64,000 bases of DNA from CAZTHK01 sp964613215. GTDB taxonomy: Bacteria > Krumholzibacteriota > Krumholzibacteriia > Krumholzibacteriales > CAZTHK01. Below, piece after piece: positions 55,080 to 64,000 of this stretch. Below the pieces are notes generated by a model that worked only from the letters and a program-made list of their open reading frames with translations, did not search any database and was not told the origin of the DNA. A program made the position numbers and the translations under genes. Within the stretch, counting starts at the first letter, position 1, and each line of letters starts with the position of its first letter. The stretch spans positions 1-64,000 of the forward strand of contig CAZTHK010000006.1 of NCBI GenBank assembly GCA_964613215.1, in the 5' to 3' direction.

Positions 55080-56180
55080 TTATACTTCCTTCTGCGGTTT
55101 CTCCAGCACCTTCTCCCCCTCCTCCAGGCCATCCGTTACCTCTATCCTGATAGCATCGGACAGGCCCGTCTCTATCATCACCTTCTTGCGTTTTCCGCCT
55201 TCATCCGGAACCTCCACATAGGTAGAATCTCCCTCGAAATAGACCGCCCGCTCAGGGATGGTCAGAACATCCGTGGACTCATTTATTATAATTTCCGCAT
55301 TGGCGGAGTATCCCGCCCGTAAAACCGCCATACTGGTATCGCTTATATCTATCTCTACGGGGAACATCCTGGAGTTGTTCTCTTCGCTGGCCTTGAGTGA
55401 TATCTTCCTTAATACTCCGGGAATCTTCCTGTCTCTGAGTGCACCCACCTTTATGGATACCGGCATCCCCTCCTCCAGCTTTCCCACGTCGATCTCATCC
55501 ACCGTACCCTTGAACAGAAGGCTATCCATGTTGGCAATGGTCATAAGCACCGTGCCGGCCTGATAGGAGGTAAGGGGCACCACCGGGTCGCCGATATTGA
55601 CATTGCTCTCCAGAATAAAACCGCTGATGGGAGCCTTGATGATACTCTCTATCATGCTGCCGGCAATATCGACCCTTCCCTTCTCCAGAAGATCCAGCCT
55701 CTCCCTGCTGATCCTGTAGCGCAGTACCGTCTTATCATACTCTTCCTTCACCTTCTCGAACTCGTCATTGGATATCAACCCCTTATCCAGCAACTCCTCC
55801 CGCCGGCGAAGCCGTTTCTCGGCATTTTCCAGCCCAATGGCACTCATCTCCACATTCCGTTTCGCCTCGACCAGCTCCAGAGGGGTGGGATCTGGACTGA
55901 TCTCGATAAGGGGAGCCCCTCTGGTCACCTTCTCACCCCTCTCCTTGAATATCTTCTCCACCACCCCGGAGATTTTCGACTTTACCGAAATCTCATTCTC
56001 CGGAACTATCGAACCCACAGCCAGCGCCTTTTCAATCACATTGCCCCGTTCCACCACCACAGTGGGGCCAATATTTACACTCTCTCCGTTTCTACCGGCA
56101 TACAGCCATACTGCTGCCACCACTGCCACAATCACAACTATCCAGATAATTGCCTTTCTGCCACTTCTTTTCTTTTTCAT
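55080..56180 (-). CDS. HlyD-family periplasmic adaptor
   Basis: A 366-residue membrane fusion protein: N-terminal anchor helix (KAIIWIVVIVAVVAAVWLY), barrel-sandwich start (GSIVPENEISVKSKISGVVEKIFKERGEKV), a coiled-coil hairpin (about residues 95-165), then APISGFILESNVNIGDPV and a beta-barrel domain with a C-terminal YFEGDSTYVEV strand. It links inner-membrane permeases to an outer-membrane exit duct. It heads the three-gene set with the two MacB-like permeases; no TolC-like gene is seen. Confidence 0.9.
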   Translation of the reverse strand: MKKKRSGRKAIIWIVVIVAVVAAVWLYAGRNGESVNIGPTVVVERGNVIEKALAVGSIVPENEISVKSKISGVVEKIFKERGEKVTRGAPLIEISPDPTPLELVEAKRNVEMSAIGLENAEKRLRRREELLDKGLISNDEFEKVKEEYDKTVLRYRISRERLDLLEKGRVDIAGSMIESIIKAPISGFILESNVNIGDPVVPLTSYQAGTVLMTIANMDSLLFKGTVDEIDVGKLEEGMPVSIKVGALRDRKIPGVLRKISLKASEENNSRMFPVEIDISDTSMAVLRAGYSANAEIIINESTDVLTIPERAVYFEGDSTYVEVPDEGGKRKKVMIETGLSDAIRIEVTDGLEEGEKVLEKPQKEV

Positions 56181-56480
56181 ACTCCACCGTCCGGATTTGT
56201 AATACAGTTACTCTAATGCATACTTAAAATAATATACGTAAAAGAAATATCTTTGTTGCGGATGAGTAAATATATAAAATGCCAAATCCAAGATTATTTA
56301 TCGCCGCCAGATGCAAACCCAGTGGCTGCAGATTTTGGAGCTTGACAGCAATTCCGATGGTTGGATCCAAGCTCAGTGCTTAAAGATGCCAGAATAGCGA
56401 ACTGAAGGTATCAGGCGATATTGAACCAACTTCAAAACTCCCGCTGACTTTACTTCTCAAATAATATATCCCCGCCTGTG
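56181..56480. other. Non-coding interval
   Basis: About 300 bp upstream of the adaptor gene. Must hold its minus-strand promoter; no clear box pair or gene recognised. Confidence 0.4.
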
Positions 56481-56602
56481 ACCGGGCCATATGGAATACA
56501 TTATCAAAAAACGGTAAATAGCCGGGGGCCAGATATCAGCCGGGAACCGGCAGAGCATGGAATTGGTTATCAAGGAGCGGCAAAATAGCCGGGGGCCGAA
56601 TA
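56481..56602. repeat. Two-copy imperfect tandem repeat, 65-bp period
   Basis: Unit one (about 56481-56530) and unit two (about 56546-56596) share ACCGG...CATGGAAT...TTATCAA...CGG.AAATAGCCGGGGGCC in order, with scattered mismatches. The most conserved part is the end, AATAGCCGGGGGCC. It lies just past the stop of the TPR lipoprotein gene on its downstream side. Confidence 0.6.
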
Positions 56603-56635
56603 TATTACTGATCGACCGTTGAATCTTATAATCCC

Positions 56636-58132
56636 TCATTTTTTAAGCGATCTTACCTTCTTCTCCAGCTCAGGAGTAACCGAATCGGGCGGAGCCACAC
56701 TCAGATATCTCTGATATATCTCAGCGGCATCATCGGTCCTGTTCTCCTCCAGGTACAGTTCCCCCAGCCTGCGGTATGCCCAGGACATCTCCCTGATCAC
56801 TCTTCTCTCATCGATTTCGATCATATTCTCCAGAGTTCCGATCATCCCTTCCTTATCCTGTGTATTTTCATAGGCGGTGTAGAGGAGGGACTGAAGGGAA
56901 AAACTTCTCCTTCCCCTCCGTGCAGCCCTGGTGAGATAGGTAATGGCATTGTAAAACCTGCCCGCATTCAGATAGAACACACCCTTCTGATAATTAAGTT
57001 CACTCTCAGAAATTACCCTGGCCAGCTGTTCAGTCTCCAGCAGTATCTCACCGGTCTCGACTTTGCCATTAACAGCCATCACATGAGCTAACTGGAAAAA
57101 TCCCCGAAGATACATCGGATCCAGGCCGTAAGCCTTAAGCAGCATTTCCCTGCTCTCCAACCCCCTCTTTAGAAATGCGGAGGCCACCGCTGATGAAAAT
57201 GCCAGGCCGGGATCTTCGGGATGGAGTTTGGAAAGCTTCATATACATCTCCCTGGCTTCTTTGTAATTGCCCCTTACCAGGGAATCCTCAGCCTCCATCA
57301 TCATCGTCCACTTCTCCGGAAGGGGATCTGCCAGTTTGGATGGATTCTTCAATGCCTGATATATCATCTCACCCATGAACCTTATATCTATGGGGGTTTG
57401 CTGCCCGGTGGTGGAGTAGTCTATGGTAACAAAATTTGCATACACCCTACTGTCTCTGAGGAGCCGGAGTATCTTGATCAGTGTTCCTGTCCCGGGCTGG
57501 AAGCCGGGATCAACCGATTTTCTGCTGGAAAAGTAGGAAAGGTCGATGTGAAGTACAGCCTTCTTATCTCCGATATCCAGATCCTCCAGGCGGGTTATGG
57601 TGATCGGCACTCCCACCAGCTCGCCGGTGATGTATTTTCCCTCTGTCTCCAGCCCGGACAGAAGCTCCCGGTTGTAACCCCTCTTCTCCATCATAGTCTT
57701 TTTGAAATCCTCCAGGGGTCTCTCTCCCGGAGCCACCCCGGTGGGAATAACCCAGTAAACCTCCTGATATAAACCTCCCTTATAACCCAGGTTGACATGG
57801 CCCCCTTCCCTTATCAGGGGGGCGATCCTGTCTACCACATTGGCATTGCCCGACCGGATGTGATCGGCAGCGTTCTTCATCGATTCTTTGAGATTCCGGC
57901 TGAATATTTTCATCTCATCGGAGGAATCCATATGAATCAGGACATCAGCCTCCGCCCCATTCCCGATCCAGGTCTTCAGAGTCTGTGGGTTGCCCTCTAC
58001 CCTGGCTATATACTTAATGGAATCCTTCCCCACCATTCCCCCACCCTCCCCGGAGCATCCGCTTAGCAGAACAAACCCCGGGAGGATGAAAAATAATAAT
58101 ATTGCCGTTTTTGATATTCCCCTGTTAACCAT
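56636..58132 (-). CDS. Lipoprotein with C-terminal TPR repeats
   Basis: A 498-residue lipoprotein (lipobox LLSGC, Cys26). The first half (about 40-270) has no motif I recognise but reads as a mixed alpha/beta domain (AEADVLIHMDSSDEM). The second half has TPR-like repeats: NYKEAREMYMKLSKLHPEDPGLAF, GRFYNAITYLTRAARRG, NRTDDAAEIYQRYLSVAPPD. It probably sits in the inner leaflet of the outer membrane or the periplasmic side and holds partner proteins together. Alone on its transcript. Confidence 0.78.
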   Translation of the reverse strand: MVNRGISKTAILLFFILPGFVLLSGCSGEGGGMVGKDSIKYIARVEGNPQTLKTWIGNGAEADVLIHMDSSDEMKIFSRNLKESMKNAADHIRSGNANVVDRIAPLIREGGHVNLGYKGGLYQEVYWVIPTGVAPGERPLEDFKKTMMEKRGYNRELLSGLETEGKYITGELVGVPITITRLEDLDIGDKKAVLHIDLSYFSSRKSVDPGFQPGTGTLIKILRLLRDSRVYANFVTIDYSTTGQQTPIDIRFMGEMIYQALKNPSKLADPLPEKWTMMMEAEDSLVRGNYKEAREMYMKLSKLHPEDPGLAFSSAVASAFLKRGLESREMLLKAYGLDPMYLRGFFQLAHVMAVNGKVETGEILLETEQLARVISESELNYQKGVFYLNAGRFYNAITYLTRAARRGRRSFSLQSLLYTAYENTQDKEGMIGTLENMIEIDERRVIREMSWAYRRLGELYLEENRTDDAAEIYQRYLSVAPPDSVTPELEKKVRSLKK

Positions 58133-58702
58133 TATTTTATTCCCTTCTCTGTTTTGGCCTGTCCGGTTCTCCAGACATATATACGCACTTCGAATACTTT
58201 AATTATAATCTTAAAAATCATTATAATAAAGATTCCGGTGTATTATTAGGAGAAAATTTTCCGGCTGGGCCGACACTGATTGGCGGGTAACTTTCTGGCA
58301 GATGAGATTAATCAGCGCATGCAGAAATAATGGCTGCCCGGCTTCAGCCTGCTGCCGGGATTGATTTTATTATTCCAATATATACAGGCCGGAGACCGGG
58401 TCTTCTAAAAATCAGCCGCCGATGCTGGCAAAAAACCCGGCCTCCGGCGCAGGAGAGAAACCCGGATGCCTGAGCCGGAGAAGAAGCCACTCGCCAAAAC
58501 TTCTTCTGGCTCGGCTACCGGGCTCTAAATCCCTCCGGGCGGGCAATAAAGCCCACCTGGTGTAGAGGAGGAGCCAGGCCCTGTTGCTTGCTGAATTGTG
58601 TCGCTCCCGTTGTCTATCGGCTCCCCTCTACATGGACGGCAGTCCTTTAAAACAGCTGGATAGTCCCATCCGGTTATCAAAGCCTCGCACTTCCCGGGGC
58701 TT
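58133..58702. other. Intergenic stretch with a series of hairpins
   Basis: About 570 bp. Three large inverted repeats are visible: 58388-58401 with 58435-58448 (GCCGGAGACCGGGT), 58472-58486 with 58500-58512 (GAGCCGGAGAAGAAG), and 58562-58575 with 58619-58631 (GTAGAGGAGGAGCC). They follow the stop of the propeller gene on the minus strand and could act as terminators, though none has a clean T tract. No gene is seen; the ORF at 58525-58773 spans the hairpins and has no ribosome site. Confidence 0.5.
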
Positions 58703-60559
58703 TTACTTGAGCAATACCATCTTTTTGGTTTCCACATATGAACCTGCCTCCAGGCGGTAGAAATATACGCCACTGGCTACCCTATTACCCTGGCTGTCTG
58801 TACCGTTCCAGATTTCGATATGCTCACCGCTCTTTTGCCTGCCGTCTACCAGAGTGCGGATCAGCCGCCCCGATATGTCGAAGATCTTCAGGCTTACCTG
58901 CCTGGAGCTGTCCAGGCTGAACCTTATGGTGGTGGAGGGATTAAAGGGATTGGGATAGCACTGGCTCAGGAAGAGGGGAGGATTGTCTCCACTGTCACCG
59001 GCATCGGTGGTTTTATCGGACCCGGATCTGGTAATTACCGAGAGGGTATCGTTGTATTCATTGCTGTCTCCGTCAAGAAGTGTCTTTATGGTTAACCGGT
59101 AGACTATCCCGGTATCAGGGCTGACTGTCCAGGGATCAAATCCAACCTCGCGCGGGATTAATTCTTCCAGGTTTACTGCAGTAAAGGTGTCCTGATAAAC
59201 CGGAACACCCGAGGTATCTATTACACAGGCGATATCCACACTCAGGGCTCCCGCCCGGTAATTCTGAATCACCGCCCCGGGAATGTATGTTTCTCCGGAA
59301 TTAACCCGGGGAGCTATACCCACCGAATCGACACCCACATCCGCCACTCCGGCTCCGAAGGCATACATCTTTCCATCGAAGGAACCGATGTAGAGATTTC
59401 CGTACTGATCTATGGTGGGCGAGCTCTCTATTTCCCCGCCGGTGCGGTAGCTCCACCGGAGGCTTCCATCCGGATTGAGTGCATAGAGGGTGGAATCGCG
59501 GGAACCGAAATATATGGTGCCGTTGCCATCTATGGTGGCCGATCCGTCTATGGAGCCTCCTGTCTGGAAGGTCCACTCCACTACCGGTTCGGACCCGGCA
59601 TCCCTGATGGCATAGAAAGTGCCGTTGTACGCACCTATATATATCATCCCGTCAGCCCCTATGGCGGCGGAGGCCTCCGTACCGTCGTCCTCAATAACGA
59701 AGGACCACTTCCTGGTTCCGTCGGGATTCACCGCGTAGAAGGCGGTGTCGATCGGGACCGGATCCTGACCCATGGCACCGTAGGGATCAACCCCCACATA
59801 TGTGGTTCCGTCCGGCCCGATCGCAGGAGACGAATCTACCAGATGACCGTCGTAGAAGGTTCCGAAGGGATGACTCCACCTCACCTTCGGATAGGTCAAT
59901 GAATCCTCAAAGCAGTAGAGGTAATGATCCTTGCTGCCTACATAGATCTCTCCCTCCGAACCTATGGCAGGAGACGAAAAGATACACCAGTCTGTTACAT
60001 ACTCCCACTTCAGGTTTCCCATTGGGTCCATGGCCCTGAGGCGGAAATCCAGACCGCCTACATATATGGTTCCATCCTCCCCGATGGCGGGGGAAGAATA
60101 GATCGGATACAACTGTTGATCCCGCCATCTCATTTTGCCGTAAGTGACGGAATCTTCTACTGCATAAAAAAGCTTGTCCAGGCAGCCGAAATATATGGTG
60201 CCGTCATCGTCTATTGCCGGTGAAGAGAATACTCCACCCAGGGTTTTAAACTTCCACTTCAGCGTGCCGTCCGGGTTGAGGGCATAGAGGTTGGAATCGG
60301 CAGAGCTACTCCAGAAATCGTATCCGGCACCAAAATATATGGTGCCGTCGGCCCCCAGGGACGGCGAACAGGCCACTCCGTCATCGGTCTGGAAGGTCCA
60401 CCTAAGCTCCGGCGAAGCCGGCCCTGTATAGGGTGTACGCCCGGTGTGACGCAAATCGTGCCTGAACATGGGCCATACACTGCCCTCTGCCGTAACAGTT
60501 TGAGAAAACATTGCCAGAGTTACAACAGAAGCGGCCAGTATTATATATAATCTTTTCAT
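58703..60559 (-). CDS. Secreted PQQ-like beta-propeller protein with sorting tail
   Basis: A 618-residue protein with signal peptide ending TVTAEG. Residues about 35-420 consist of propeller blades with the recurring phrase SSPAIGxDGTIYVGxxDxxLYAxxPDGxxKW, as in PQQ-type propellers. A CARDB-like domain follows (ADVGVDSVGIAPRVNSGETYIPGAVIQNY), then a NPFNPSTTIRF ... GVYFYRL ... MVLLK sorting tail. It lacks enzyme motifs, so it is more likely a surface or matrix protein than a dehydrogenase. Start at 60559 (AAAGGAT upstream), not the in-frame ATG at 60598. Confidence 0.88.
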   Translation of the reverse strand: MKRLYIILAASVVTLAMFSQTVTAEGSVWPMFRHDLRHTGRTPYTGPASPELRWTFQTDDGVACSPSLGADGTIYFGAGYDFWSSSADSNLYALNPDGTLKWKFKTLGGVFSSPAIDDDGTIYFGCLDKLFYAVEDSVTYGKMRWRDQQLYPIYSSPAIGEDGTIYVGGLDFRLRAMDPMGNLKWEYVTDWCIFSSPAIGSEGEIYVGSKDHYLYCFEDSLTYPKVRWSHPFGTFYDGHLVDSSPAIGPDGTTYVGVDPYGAMGQDPVPIDTAFYAVNPDGTRKWSFVIEDDGTEASAAIGADGMIYIGAYNGTFYAIRDAGSEPVVEWTFQTGGSIDGSATIDGNGTIYFGSRDSTLYALNPDGSLRWSYRTGGEIESSPTIDQYGNLYIGSFDGKMYAFGAGVADVGVDSVGIAPRVNSGETYIPGAVIQNYRAGALSVDIACVIDTSGVPVYQDTFTAVNLEELIPREVGFDPWTVSPDTGIVYRLTIKTLLDGDSNEYNDTLSVITRSGSDKTTDAGDSGDNPPLFLSQCYPNPFNPSTTIRFSLDSSRQVSLKIFDISGRLIRTLVDGRQKSGEHIEIWNGTDSQGNRVASGVYFYRLEAGSYVETKKMVLLK

Positions 60560-60851
60560 ACGATATCCTTTCGATAATATTTCCAATACTGAATACAAAT
60601 ATAATATGACTCTAATATAATAACAAATTTTATTCTTATATTCTGGATGAACCGGCCTATGCCTGATTCCTATCTGCTTTAACTGCTTGTTTTTAATCGG
60701 GGCAAAAAATTTCAGCTGGATTGGCTCGATGTGGATCGAGTGAAAGGTATCAGGATAAATATCGCTATTTTATAGTATGCTTAATTGTCTATAACTATAA
60801 ATATAGATACAGATTAAGGCGAGCAGGCTCAACCCCGCAACAGATTAACTC

Positions 60852-61880
60852 CTAGCCTGTGGTTAATACCTTTGCTCCCCTTATAATGCCCTTCTTGAGC
60901 TGAAGCAGGGCCTGATTGGCCTCCTCCAGGGCGAATTCTTCTGTCTCGGGGATGATGGGCACCTCTTCGGCCAGTTGTATAAATTCCGCCGGGTCCTTAT
61001 GAGAAACATTGGCTACACTCTTGATCTCTTTTTCATGCCACAGGTGGAGTGAATATTTTATATTCAGAAGATAGTCCCTGTCCCCATCCTCCTTGCGGAT
61101 GGCGTTGATGACCAGCCTTCCTCCCCTGTCCAGGTTCTTCAATGCCTCCACCACCGGCTTCCAGGCAGGGGTGGTGTCTATTATTGCATCCAGCTTTTTG
61201 GGGGAATGGTCTTCTGTATCCCCGGCCCATGCAGCACCCAGCTCCAGGGCAAACTTTCTCTCGTCCCGGTTCCTGGCAAAAACATATACATCGGTATGAG
61301 GATACTTGTAGGCAACCATCTTCAAAACCAGATGGGCGGAAGCTCCGAATCCGGTCAGGCCCAGCCTCTTGCCATCCTCTATGCCAGCCAGTTTCAGGGA
61401 TCTGTAACCTATGGCCCCCGCACACATCAGAGGAGCCGCCTCCACGTCACTGAACAGGGTGGGAATGGGATAGGCATAAGTTTCCTCTACCTTGGTATAT
61501 TCGGCATAACCGCCGTGGGCATCACGGCCGGTGGCCTTGAATTCCCTGCACAGGTTATCGTTTCCGTCACGGCAGAACTTGCAGCGTCCGCAGGCGGAAT
61601 TGATCCAGGCTATACCCACCCTGTCGCCCTGGCTGAAACGCCGGGTGTTCTCTCCTCCCTCCACCACCTCTCCCACTATCTCGTGACCAGGTACCACCGG
61701 AAAAATTGCGGGCGCAGTTCTTCCCTCTATCTCATCCAGCTCGGTATGGCAGACTCCGCATGCTTTAACCTTTACCAGTATCTCCCCCGGACCGGGCTGA
61801 GGCATCTCCATGTCTACCAGTTCAAGCGGCTCGCTCTCTTTATTAAGGTCTTTCACCTCATTGAGCACCATTGCTTTCAT
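60852..61880 (-). CDS. Zinc-dependent alcohol dehydrogenase
   Basis: A 342-residue medium-chain dehydrogenase. Catalytic zinc ligands: Cys in CGVCHTELDEIEG and the His/Glu of PGHEIVGEV; structural zinc: the four Cys of CGRCKFCRDGNDNLC. Coenzyme motif is GFGASAH rather than GxGxxG, typical of one bacterial subgroup of these enzymes. It would interconvert alcohols and aldehydes with NAD(H). It ends with GIIRGAKVLTTG. Monocistronic. Confidence 0.92.
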   Translation of the reverse strand: MKAMVLNEVKDLNKESEPLELVDMEMPQPGPGEILVKVKACGVCHTELDEIEGRTAPAIFPVVPGHEIVGEVVEGGENTRRFSQGDRVGIAWINSACGRCKFCRDGNDNLCREFKATGRDAHGGYAEYTKVEETYAYPIPTLFSDVEAAPLMCAGAIGYRSLKLAGIEDGKRLGLTGFGASAHLVLKMVAYKYPHTDVYVFARNRDERKFALELGAAWAGDTEDHSPKKLDAIIDTTPAWKPVVEALKNLDRGGRLVINAIRKEDGDRDYLLNIKYSLHLWHEKEIKSVANVSHKDPAEFIQLAEEVPIIPETEEFALEEANQALLQLKKGIIRGAKVLTTG

Positions 61881-62469
61881 ACCTCATGCCTCCGGAAAAT
61901 CTCAGATATTAACATCCTCATTATAACCCATAGACACAATTTGAAAATACATATTTATTATTATGCGGATTGAGGTTCAGTCCTGCATCCTGCCTCTCCG
62001 CCGGAAAAGCGAATCCGGGGGAATGAGTTTCTTCAAGTGACCGGGATATCCGGAAGGCAGCAGGGACAGTCCCACCTGATATGAAGCATTCATCCAGCCG
62101 AAAACCTCTCTTCTTCTTAAATTTTTGTTTTTCATAATTTCAATTCCGTGATCTGAAATCTTCCTGCCGGTTTACGCGATTATTATACAAGATAATACTA
62201 TACCACCTCTTACTGTCCAGGGTGAACCCCGGCATATACAGCTGGTACTCGAATCGTATGAACCCGAGATCTGTCAACCCGGAGATATCCTGCAAAATCG
62301 AGTTCACCAATGAATTCCTAGCCGACCAACAATCAGTGAGAGAAACCACAAACAGTTTAGGTTTGCCATTTCAGCTGATATGTCATTATAGTGGAGATTA
62401 CAGAAACCTGATCGCAGAATTTTCACCGGGAGAGGCAATAAATATTTCAACCGGCCAAAGGAGAAAATC
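61881..62469. other. Non-coding interval between divergent genes
   Basis: About 589 bp. An 84-codon plus ORF (62222-62476) overlaps the next start and shows no protein-like pattern. Promoters for both neighbours should lie here. AAAGGAGAAA just before 62470 is the ribosome site of the mutase gene. Confidence 0.4.
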
Positions 62470-63675
62470 ATGTTGAAAGATCTCTTAATCCCCAGTGACA
62501 GCAGGATTGTTCTACTGGTTATGGATGGAGTGGGAGGAATAAAGAACGATCAATTCCCCCGCACCGCCCTGGAGGCGGCCAACTGCCCCAATCTGGACAA
62601 ACTGGCTCAGGAGGGCGCCTGCGGCAGAACCATCCCCATAGACAGGGGAATCACCCCCGGGAGCGGGCCGGCTCACTTCGCCCTGTTCGGCTACGATCCC
62701 CTGGCTCCGGAGAACGATGTCGGAAGAGGAGCGGTGGAGGTTACCGGGGTGGGATTCGAACTCAGGGACAGCGACATAGCAATAAGAGGAAACTTCGCAA
62801 CTATGAATGAGGAGGGGGTGCTAACAGACCGGCGGGCGGGCAGAATACCTCATGAAGAAGGCGAACGGATAGTTAAGAAGCTCAGCGATCAGATAAAGGA
62901 AATTGACGGTGTAGAAATAATCGTCATGCCGGTGCGGGAGTACCGTTTCGGGCTGGTGTTGAGAGGGGATGGGCTCTCCCCTGAGGTCAATGAAACCGAT
63001 CCCCAGTCCACCGGCAAGAAGCCATTTGAACCGAAGGCCCAGCAACCGGAGGCAAAACGCACCGCCGACATTACAAACAGGTTCATCAAACTGGCCAACG
63101 AAGTCCTGGCCGGTGAGGAGAGGGCCAATACCGTGCTGATGCGGGGCATATCCAGGAAACCGGATATAGAGAACTTCGGTGACAGATACAGCCTCAATGC
63201 GGCCGCCATAGCATCCTACCCCCTGTACAGGGGGGTAGCAGGCCTTTGCGGCATGAAACTTTATGAGACCGGCTTTTCGCCGGAAGAGGAGTTCAACACC
63301 CTCAAGGATAAGTGGAAGAGTGACCACAATTTCTTCTTTATCCACATAAAAAAGACCGACTCCCACGGAGAGGACGGCAACATAGAGAAGAAGGCAGAGG
63401 TGATCGAGGATGTGGACAGGCATCTTCCCATTCTGCTGGGGCTTAAGCCGGATGTTATTATGGTGACCGGGGATCACTCCACCCCCTGTGCCCTTAAGAA
63501 CCACTCCTGGCATCCGGTTCCCTTTCTGATTCATTCGGATATATGCGGGCGGGACCGGGCCGCCGCTTTCACCGAAGATGAGTGCGACCGGGGCTCTCTG
63601 GGAGTGTTCAACGCCGTGGATGTGACCAAGCTGGCCCTGGCCAATGCAGGGATGCTGAAGAAGCACGGAGCGTGA
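62470..63675 (+). CDS. apgM: Archaeal-type cofactor-independent phosphoglycerate mutase
   Basis: A 401-residue enzyme of glycolysis that interconverts 3- and 2-phosphoglycerate without 2,3-bisphosphoglycerate. Alkaline-phosphatase-superfamily metal sites are visible: MDGVGG near residue 18, the Ser of TPGSGPAH as likely nucleophile, KKTDSHGEDG and TGDHSTPC ... NHSWHPVP. Length and order match ApgM (about 400), not the 510-residue GpmI. With the phosphofructokinase gene at 40 kb it indicates an Embden-Meyerhof pathway. Confidence 0.95.
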   Translation: MLKDLLIPSDSRIVLLVMDGVGGIKNDQFPRTALEAANCPNLDKLAQEGACGRTIPIDRGITPGSGPAHFALFGYDPLAPENDVGRGAVEVTGVGFELRDSDIAIRGNFATMNEEGVLTDRRAGRIPHEEGERIVKKLSDQIKEIDGVEIIVMPVREYRFGLVLRGDGLSPEVNETDPQSTGKKPFEPKAQQPEAKRTADITNRFIKLANEVLAGEERANTVLMRGISRKPDIENFGDRYSLNAAAIASYPLYRGVAGLCGMKLYETGFSPEEEFNTLKDKWKSDHNFFFIHIKKTDSHGEDGNIEKKAEVIEDVDRHLPILLGLKPDVIMVTGDHSTPCALKNHSWHPVPFLIHSDICGRDRAAAFTEDECDRGSLGVFNAVDVTKLALANAGMLKKHGA

Positions 63676-64000
63676 AAAAACTACGCCTTCGCGACACCGG
63701 CTATACCGGCTTCGACTGTCCGGAAAATATCAGACCCGGTTATGTTTTGACCCCGCTGGGCTCAAAGATATTTCCCGGATCTCTGCCGGCCACTGTTCGG
63801 CCGGTAAGTTCAAACTTTTCAGCCGCTGTTAATCGACAGCCTGCCGGGGCTCTTTGAATTTAAATCAAGTCCATCCCTGACCTGCAGAAGAAGCAGTCAG
63901 CCGGGGGCAGGCCGCTGGCACCGGGCACATCCTTACCAGCTTCGCTCCATGCCCTGCGGGCGGATACCACTCAATCACCGGTAAGCATCTATAACTCTGC
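63676..64000. other. Non-coding right end of the window
   Basis: No gene recognised. A small inverted repeat CCGGCC/GGCCGG near 63786-63806 could be a weak terminator of the mutase gene. Confidence 0.35.

Noticed and set aside
58525..58773. 82-codon minus ORF
   Set aside because: Made of the hairpin region plus an out-of-frame end of the propeller gene.
58703..60559. PQQ-dependent dehydrogenase call
   Set aside because: The blades are PQQ-like, but the active-site motifs of quinoprotein dehydrogenases are missing and a CARDB plus sorting tail follow.
62222..62476. 84-codon plus ORF before apgM
   Set aside because: Runs into the apgM start, low-complexity random composition.
1..64000. CRISPR arrays, tRNA and rRNA genes
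   Set aside because: No regularly spaced direct repeats, and no sequence recognised as a tRNA or rRNA in the gaps; a tRNAscan or covariance search would be decisive.

Overview
The window looks like a chromosomal piece of an uncultured Gram-negative bacterium, probably of the FCB assemblage (Zixibacteria, Latescibacterota, Krumholzibacteriota or relatives). This placement is inference. It rests on three secreted proteins (one broken) with the NPFNPxT C-terminal tail typical of type IX-like sorting or FlgD-like domains, a two-component-propeller hybrid kinase, many lipoproteins, OmpA and beta-barrel proteins, and very large DUF11-repeat surface proteins. No rRNA, tRNA or CRISPR array was seen. 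Most genes are fairly GC-rich; the 48.4-50.4 kb segment is clearly AT-rich and looks acquired.

Region by region: (1) 1-2204 is the end of an integron in the reversed layout: an IntI-type integrase followed, on the same strand, by an attC-like nested palindrome and one cassette encoding a two-helix membrane protein with a beta-rich tail. (2) 2.6-11 kb holds a decayed gene fragment, an ABC-2 exporter pair, a methyltransferase, a lipoprotein, a CsgG-like protein, an eight-repeat secreted protein, an IS1380-type transposase remnant and a thioredoxin-like lipoprotein. (3) 11.2-25 kb is a four-gene minus-strand cluster of DUF11 surface proteins, including a 1987-residue DUF11 / SdrD-B / OmpA / beta-barrel fusion. 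(4) 25.7-32 kb carries a cytochrome P460, a ferric-reductase-like flavoprotein, a two-gene minimal SUF pair (SufC-like and SufB/D-like), a flavodoxin-like oxidoreductase and an HTH-ATPase-DUF4325 regulator with an 11-bp periodic operator array in its promoter. (5) 32-39.8 kb has a metal permease with an HMA tail, an M28 peptidase, a hybrid histidine kinase and a YHS-like lipoprotein. (6) 40-48.4 kb has phosphofructokinase, two adjacent acyl-CoA synthetases, a MauE/DoxX - barrel - rhodanese group and a ParB-like protein. (7) 48.4-51 kb is the AT-rich AAA-TOPRIM (OLD-like) gene next to a broken sorting-tail protein. (8) 51-64 kb contains an MFS transporter, a MacB-like exporter set lacking an ATPase gene, a TPR lipoprotein, a propeller protein with sorting tail, a zinc alcohol dehydrogenase and an archaeal-type phosphoglycerate mutase.

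Genes that probably work together: the ABC pair (4-bp overlap), the four DUF11 genes, SufC/SufB (4-bp overlap), the permease and M28 peptidase (12-bp gap), the two acyl-CoA synthetases (adjacent), the rhodanese-MauE-barrel trio, and the adaptor plus two MacB-like permeases. The best candidates for new biology are the reversed integron with its membrane-protein cassette, the DUF11/OmpA/barrel surface cluster, the self-controlled HTH-ATPase-DUF4325 gene, and the AT-rich AAA-TOPRIM island.
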